Assembly: GCA_032191485.1 (NCBI GenBank)
Contig: JAVDOI010000007.1
Span: forward strand, 13,109,680 to 13,173,679
Direction: 5' to 3'
DNA from: Leptoclinus maculatus
Lineage: Eukaryota > Chordata > Actinopteri > Perciformes > Stichaeidae
Length of the DNA: 64,000 bases
Part shown: positions 27,601 through 64,000 of the stretch, in pieces
How positions within the stretch are numbered: the first letter of the stretch is position 1
Layout of the letters: every line of letters begins with the position of its first letter
Position numbers and translations under genes: made by a program
Notes under the pieces: model-generated
What the model saw: only the letters and a program-made list of their open reading frames with translations
What the model was told of the DNA's origin: nothing
Databases searched by the model: none

Positions 27601-30110
27601 GCTTGCTTTCTGAAAAGGTGTTTGAGTAAAAGTGATCTGTTTTGTGAAGCTGTGAGGAGAGTTAGTCAGGCCTTTGATAGGAGCAACAGACACCATGTTG
27701 CCTTTTGTTTTCTCTGTACACATGTCTAGGGTCTCTGGGTTCACCAAAGTTATTCCAATCAGTGGTATTGTCTACAGTGTAATGCATAGGCACAGAAGGC
27801 TAACTTAGCATTATGCTCCTTGCATATTCCATACGGTATCTACATAAGTAAATAAGCCTTTACTTTTATTATTTCAAACAAGGGCAACACTTTAGTTTGT
27901 GATTCCACCCCCCCCAGTTTCAGTCCACATTGTGACAGATTGAGATCCAGACAGGTTGTGGAGGAATAGAGGCCGGCAGCAAGAGGTAGATGTTTTTCGG
28001 GGGCTCCTCTCTTGTTAGCTGCCACACGATTCCCCTCGCTCCCCAGGGAGTCGGCGTACGGGCGTGCGGTCGGGGGAGGAATGTGCTCCCGGCCTGGAAA
28101 AGGTTTGCAGTGCACAGAGAGAGGTCCTCCTCGCCTCCGGCTCTGCTGAGAAATGGGCCCGGCCAGCCGCAGAAACTCATTCCACCTCTCCTGGCCCCAT
28201 AGCTGGGTCCGATGACGGTGATCGAGACCTGCAGTCGATTAATGATTTGCCATAGATTGACCATAGATTACCATAATGTGTTAATTCAGTTGTGGGTGTT
28301 TCCCATTCAACCGCTCTGAGCAGTTGTCGCAGAGCGATTAAGAGGTTGCACACACCCCCCCCACTCTTTTTCTGCGTCCCTCCATTCTCTGCTTGTCAAA
28401 CCCCGGTGCGTGACATATAGGCAGGAGACCATCTGAGAGGTGAACCTCGTGCACGGCGACTTAGGGAGCCACGGCTGTAAACGCAGAGGGCCTCTGAGTG
28501 AGTGGCACTGGCTTTCGTCTGTGCTTCGCTGCCAGAAAACCCTTGTGTGGTTTTGAAGGCAATATATAATGTATCTGCCCTCGCTGGCTCCACCGCGCTG
28601 TGTGTGTGTGTGCGCAGTGGAAAAAGAGCGCACTTGTCTCCAAAACGGCTTTTGAGATGTAATTTAACCATAATGCCTCTTATGTGAGCATCTTGCAGCG
28701 CAATGAAGATCTCACTTGACAAATGGGCCAGAGAAAAGAAACCGGCATATCTGAGTCATGAAGTGGAGAGTTGGGCTACCGACTCTTAAGCCGGGCCGGG
28801 CTGGTGGAGAGCTGGAGCCTCCGTCAGTCTGACCAGAGACCCTGTAGAGAAACCAAATCATCTGTGCGCTGACATCCAAGGCATTTCTATTATATCCCAG
28901 CTGATTATTTCTATGCCTCTTTCAACATCCCGAGGCCACGTGGTATTTATTTCCCTTGGATGCATCATAAGATGGGCTATTTCTGCTCAACTTTTCTGGC
29001 AGTAAAAATACTAATTTCCTTCTTGTCTGTGACTCCCTCCCACCTTTTCTGCACCCGTCTCTCTTTGAACTGAGTGTGTTAATTGTGACTGCCCTGAGGA
29101 CACATTACTATCTGGCGCACTTGGCTTCTCATCACGTGTCATGTCCTTTTAATTACACCTCTGCGCTGCTATTGCCAACCACCTTGTCTCTGCGGAGGCT
29201 CATTCCTGTTGCCCTCAAATCATCAGCGCCACCCCCCAGTTTAACGGCCTGACGCCTCAGATCGTGGCGGAAAAAAGACGGGGAAAACATTTAACATTTA
29301 GGGACTCCTGTAGGGAGAAACGTGCCTTCTCTTTTGCCCCTCCCTTGACCCCTGTTGTCCGTCCCCCTCAGCCACTGACACGCACAGCTTGTGGCTGATG
29401 TAGCGGCATTAGGTTAGGTCACGCAGGTTCATCCCTGACAGAGAGGAGGTCAAACTGGCCCCTTACTTTAGTGGCCATGCCTGCCAAGAAAGCCTGGTAG
29501 TACACATTTTTAAATGTTTTCAACCATGGACATAGATCTCTGTTTTGCACCACTGCTGCTTCGTCCCCAGACAAACTCTGAGCTGCTATGTCGATTGTCA
29601 CCACAGGTCACCTTCTCTCCAAGCTGCATTTTGCCAACATGGCGTTCCTCTATTGCGCGTCTGTTTTTGTTTGGGGCTCAGGGTGTGGTGCTCTTGCTTA
29701 AGCCCCACAGATTCCGCCGCAGCTGTAAGAGCTGTAACAGCTGCGGTGGCAAAGCTGCCCAGAGCTTGAAGCTCGCCCTCTGATTTTCTGTTAGTGAATG
29801 CCACATGACCACACTCTGGGGGTAAAGCTGTGAGCAAATGCGAAGTTTCATTTTGCAGAAAGTTGTATTTTGTGCTTAGTCCGCACTGGTGAAGAATAGC
29901 TCTACATCCTCCTCAGGGAATCAGCAGTGCGTTGCTAGTGGAAATACTGTATACCATAAACACTGTATTCACACGTAGCGTTTTATTGAATGTGGCAGGG
30001 CGGTGGTGGCCAGGCAGTGAAGCAGTGTGACAGTAATTGAATTGACATAAATTCAGCAAAGTATCCAAAAGTCCTTTTCTAACCGTTTTCTTTTTTTGTT
30101 CTCTTTCCAG

Positions 30111-62517
<32,407 letters not shown>

Positions 62518-64000
62518 GTAAGTTTTGAGTTCTTTTGTTTTTTTACCTTTCATTTGTCATATCCTGTCTTTATCTTTAAACCCTCAAATATATTATTTGT
62601 CAATTCAACACATGCATGATGCACTCGAGCACAAAGGCAGGAACTTCCACAGCTTGGCAGGTTGTTGGCTGACCCCTTTGCCATCTCTTCCCCTAATCAG
62701 TCCCTGTGTCCGTCTGTACGTGGTCAGTACATCCCATCGGTAGAGGATGATTTCCTCAGAACGTGACAATTTGAGCATCTCTCTGAGCTTACATTGTTTC
62801 CATATGACTTGAAGTTGCAGCGTTGCCTCTGCGATTTAATTACTGCAATAGTAATATTGATTTTGTGTAAGCCGACAAGTTAAATACTTCCGTCATTTAA
62901 AAGCCTGTAGAACCTTGTCTGTCTGAAACAGCATTTTATGATGAACTGAAGTGTGTGTGCTCGCTGTCGTTGCACCGGCTTGCATGTGACATTTAAAGCC
63001 ATCAATACACCAGGTGAATGGTGGATTTCTGCATTTTCCCAAAGTACTTTATTATGTCTAAGTTGTCCCCTTTACAGGTTAATGACTCATTTCAGAGGCA
63101 AAGAACGGAATATAGATAGACATGCAATTAATAAATGTTTAAAGGTGGAGCGTCCCCATGATGCAAACTGATTTCTTATTGGCTCAGACACAAACCATCC
63201 ATTGTACCGTACCTTATTCTGATCAGGACTGGCTGCTAGAAGTTTGAGTTGTGTTTTTGATAGTTGCTGACCAGAAAAACCCAAAAGCTCAAGTTCCCCA
63301 CTGTACTGTACTGGATCTTCCAATATTCCCTTAAAAGTCCAGCTGTTACATGATGAACAAGGATTACAGTATCAAAGTCTGTATGCATAGCTTTGTAAAA
63401 TATAAAAAAATGTATTGCTGCGGGGGCCGTCTTATTACTCATAGATTCGCTTTGATATATCATAAACCCTCCATAACTGCAGAGGTGTTTGTAACCTGGA
63501 GCTATTTTACCCTCCGAAGACTCCCTTTACATCCGTCTCTCACCTTAGGCCTGTACTCATGGCTTCAATTTCATCCGCAGTTATTAAGGAAAATATGCTT
63601 CGGTTCACACAGTGGTGTAGCATCCTGGTACAGTAGTGGGGCTAACCAAAGTCAACAGGGTATTAATTCCTCTCTAAACCTGGCCCTTACACCGAGCGGT
63701 CCGACCTCTGTTCATAGCCCTGTCAGGCTTCCACGATCCCGTCTCATTCTGCGGTCCACAGAGGTCGACTCCAAACGCAGCCGCACCCGCAATAAGGCAC
63801 AAACCTTCCGCAAGGAACGGTTTCATCTTAAAGAAACAGATCTATCAAGGTCGGCTAACCTGAACAAATGAGTCTGAGAGATGGCCGAAGAGTGATGGTA
63901 TGTTGCACTCATATCTAGTATCAGCGTATTATTTCAGGGGCAGACCAGGCCGTTCCTCTACCAGGGCCAAAGGCAACACTTGCAGACTGCGTATCCCTCC
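62518..64000 (+). other. tmtc2: Start of tmtc2 intron 9
   Basis: Begins with a consensus GTAAGT donor. No further TPR exon is recognisable. A 173-codon open frame at 63350-63871 is Ser/Arg-rich, has no family signature and is most likely chance. Confidence 0.8.

Larger units (their letters stand above)
14779..30110. other. Intronic DNA, 3' part of visible intron 1
   Basis: No exon is visible until the acceptor of exon 2. The stretch alternates AT-rich and GC-richer blocks; 22.3-24.8 kb and 27.9-29.4 kb are the GC-richer parts. It has homopolymer tracts (15448-15465 C, 22350-22363 C, 15848-15860 A, 22494-22507 A), a GT/GA tract at 24043-24070 and a consensus octamer ATGCAAAT at 20043-20050. 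Open frames up to 173 codons (23174-23695) look like chance frames in GC-rich sequence. The intron ends with a strong branch point and polypyrimidine run at 30078-30110. Confidence 0.7.

Noticed and set aside
1..30110. Search for tmtc2 coding exon 1 (short N-terminal exon ending in an acidic YDDS-type motif)
   Set aside because: No sequence encoding such an end next to a GT donor was seen; it is presumed to lie upstream of the window.

Overview
The window is vertebrate nuclear DNA, almost certainly from a spiny-rayed (percomorph) teleost fish. The evidence is a gene split into short exons by GT-AG introns, many CA/GT, CT and poly-C/G tracts, and two families of dispersed elements (one rich in TTAGCATGCTAAC-type words, one ending in CCAAAATGTC/GACATTTTGG-type termini) that I recognise as common in percomorph genomes. 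There are no prokaryotic features, and I see no RNA gene, intact transposon ORF or viral insertion.

The only protein-coding gene I can support is a plus-strand tmtc2 (transmembrane O-mannosyltransferase targeting cadherins 2; transmembrane and TPR repeat-containing protein 2). Eight consecutive internal coding exons lie at 30111-30687, 48083-48929, 50618-50732, 51209-51294, 53086-53270, 54259-54337, 57014-57135 and 62436-62517. Every junction is GT-AG and the reading frame closes exactly across all seven internal introns. The exons total 2093 nt, about 697 residues of a protein of roughly 830-840. The missing parts are the very short N-terminal exon (upstream of base 1) and the last TPR exons (downstream of base 64000). 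I number the visible exons 2-9 on the assumption of one upstream coding exon. The a/b ohnolog cannot be decided from this window.

Layout: 1-30110 is the 3' part of a very large first intron (three copies of dispersed family 1 at 10.7-14.8 kb, simple repeats, a GC-richer stretch at about 22-29 kb). Exon 2 (30.1-30.7 kb) is strikingly GC-rich and encodes the first luminal acidic loop and several membrane segments. The 17.4 kb intron 2 holds two family-2 elements in full and most of a third, an RFX-type X-box and possible conserved non-coding segments. Exon 3 (48.1-48.9 kb) encodes the DUF1736 region, a His/Asn-rich hydrophilic loop and the last membrane segments. Exons 4-9 (50.6-62.5 kb) encode the luminal TPR array. 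62518-64000 is the start of the next intron.

The protein is a polytopic ER membrane protein with a GT-C-like N-terminal half and a C-terminal TPR half. The most interesting observations are the two-exon modular coding of TPR pairs (no single exon is divisible by three, but exon pairs 4+5, 6+7, 7+8 and 8+9 are), the His/Asn-rich loop, foldback forms of family 2, a perfect 15-bp-stem hairpin in intron 7 and a pure 156-bp TG tract in intron 8. I found no convincing undescribed multigene system.
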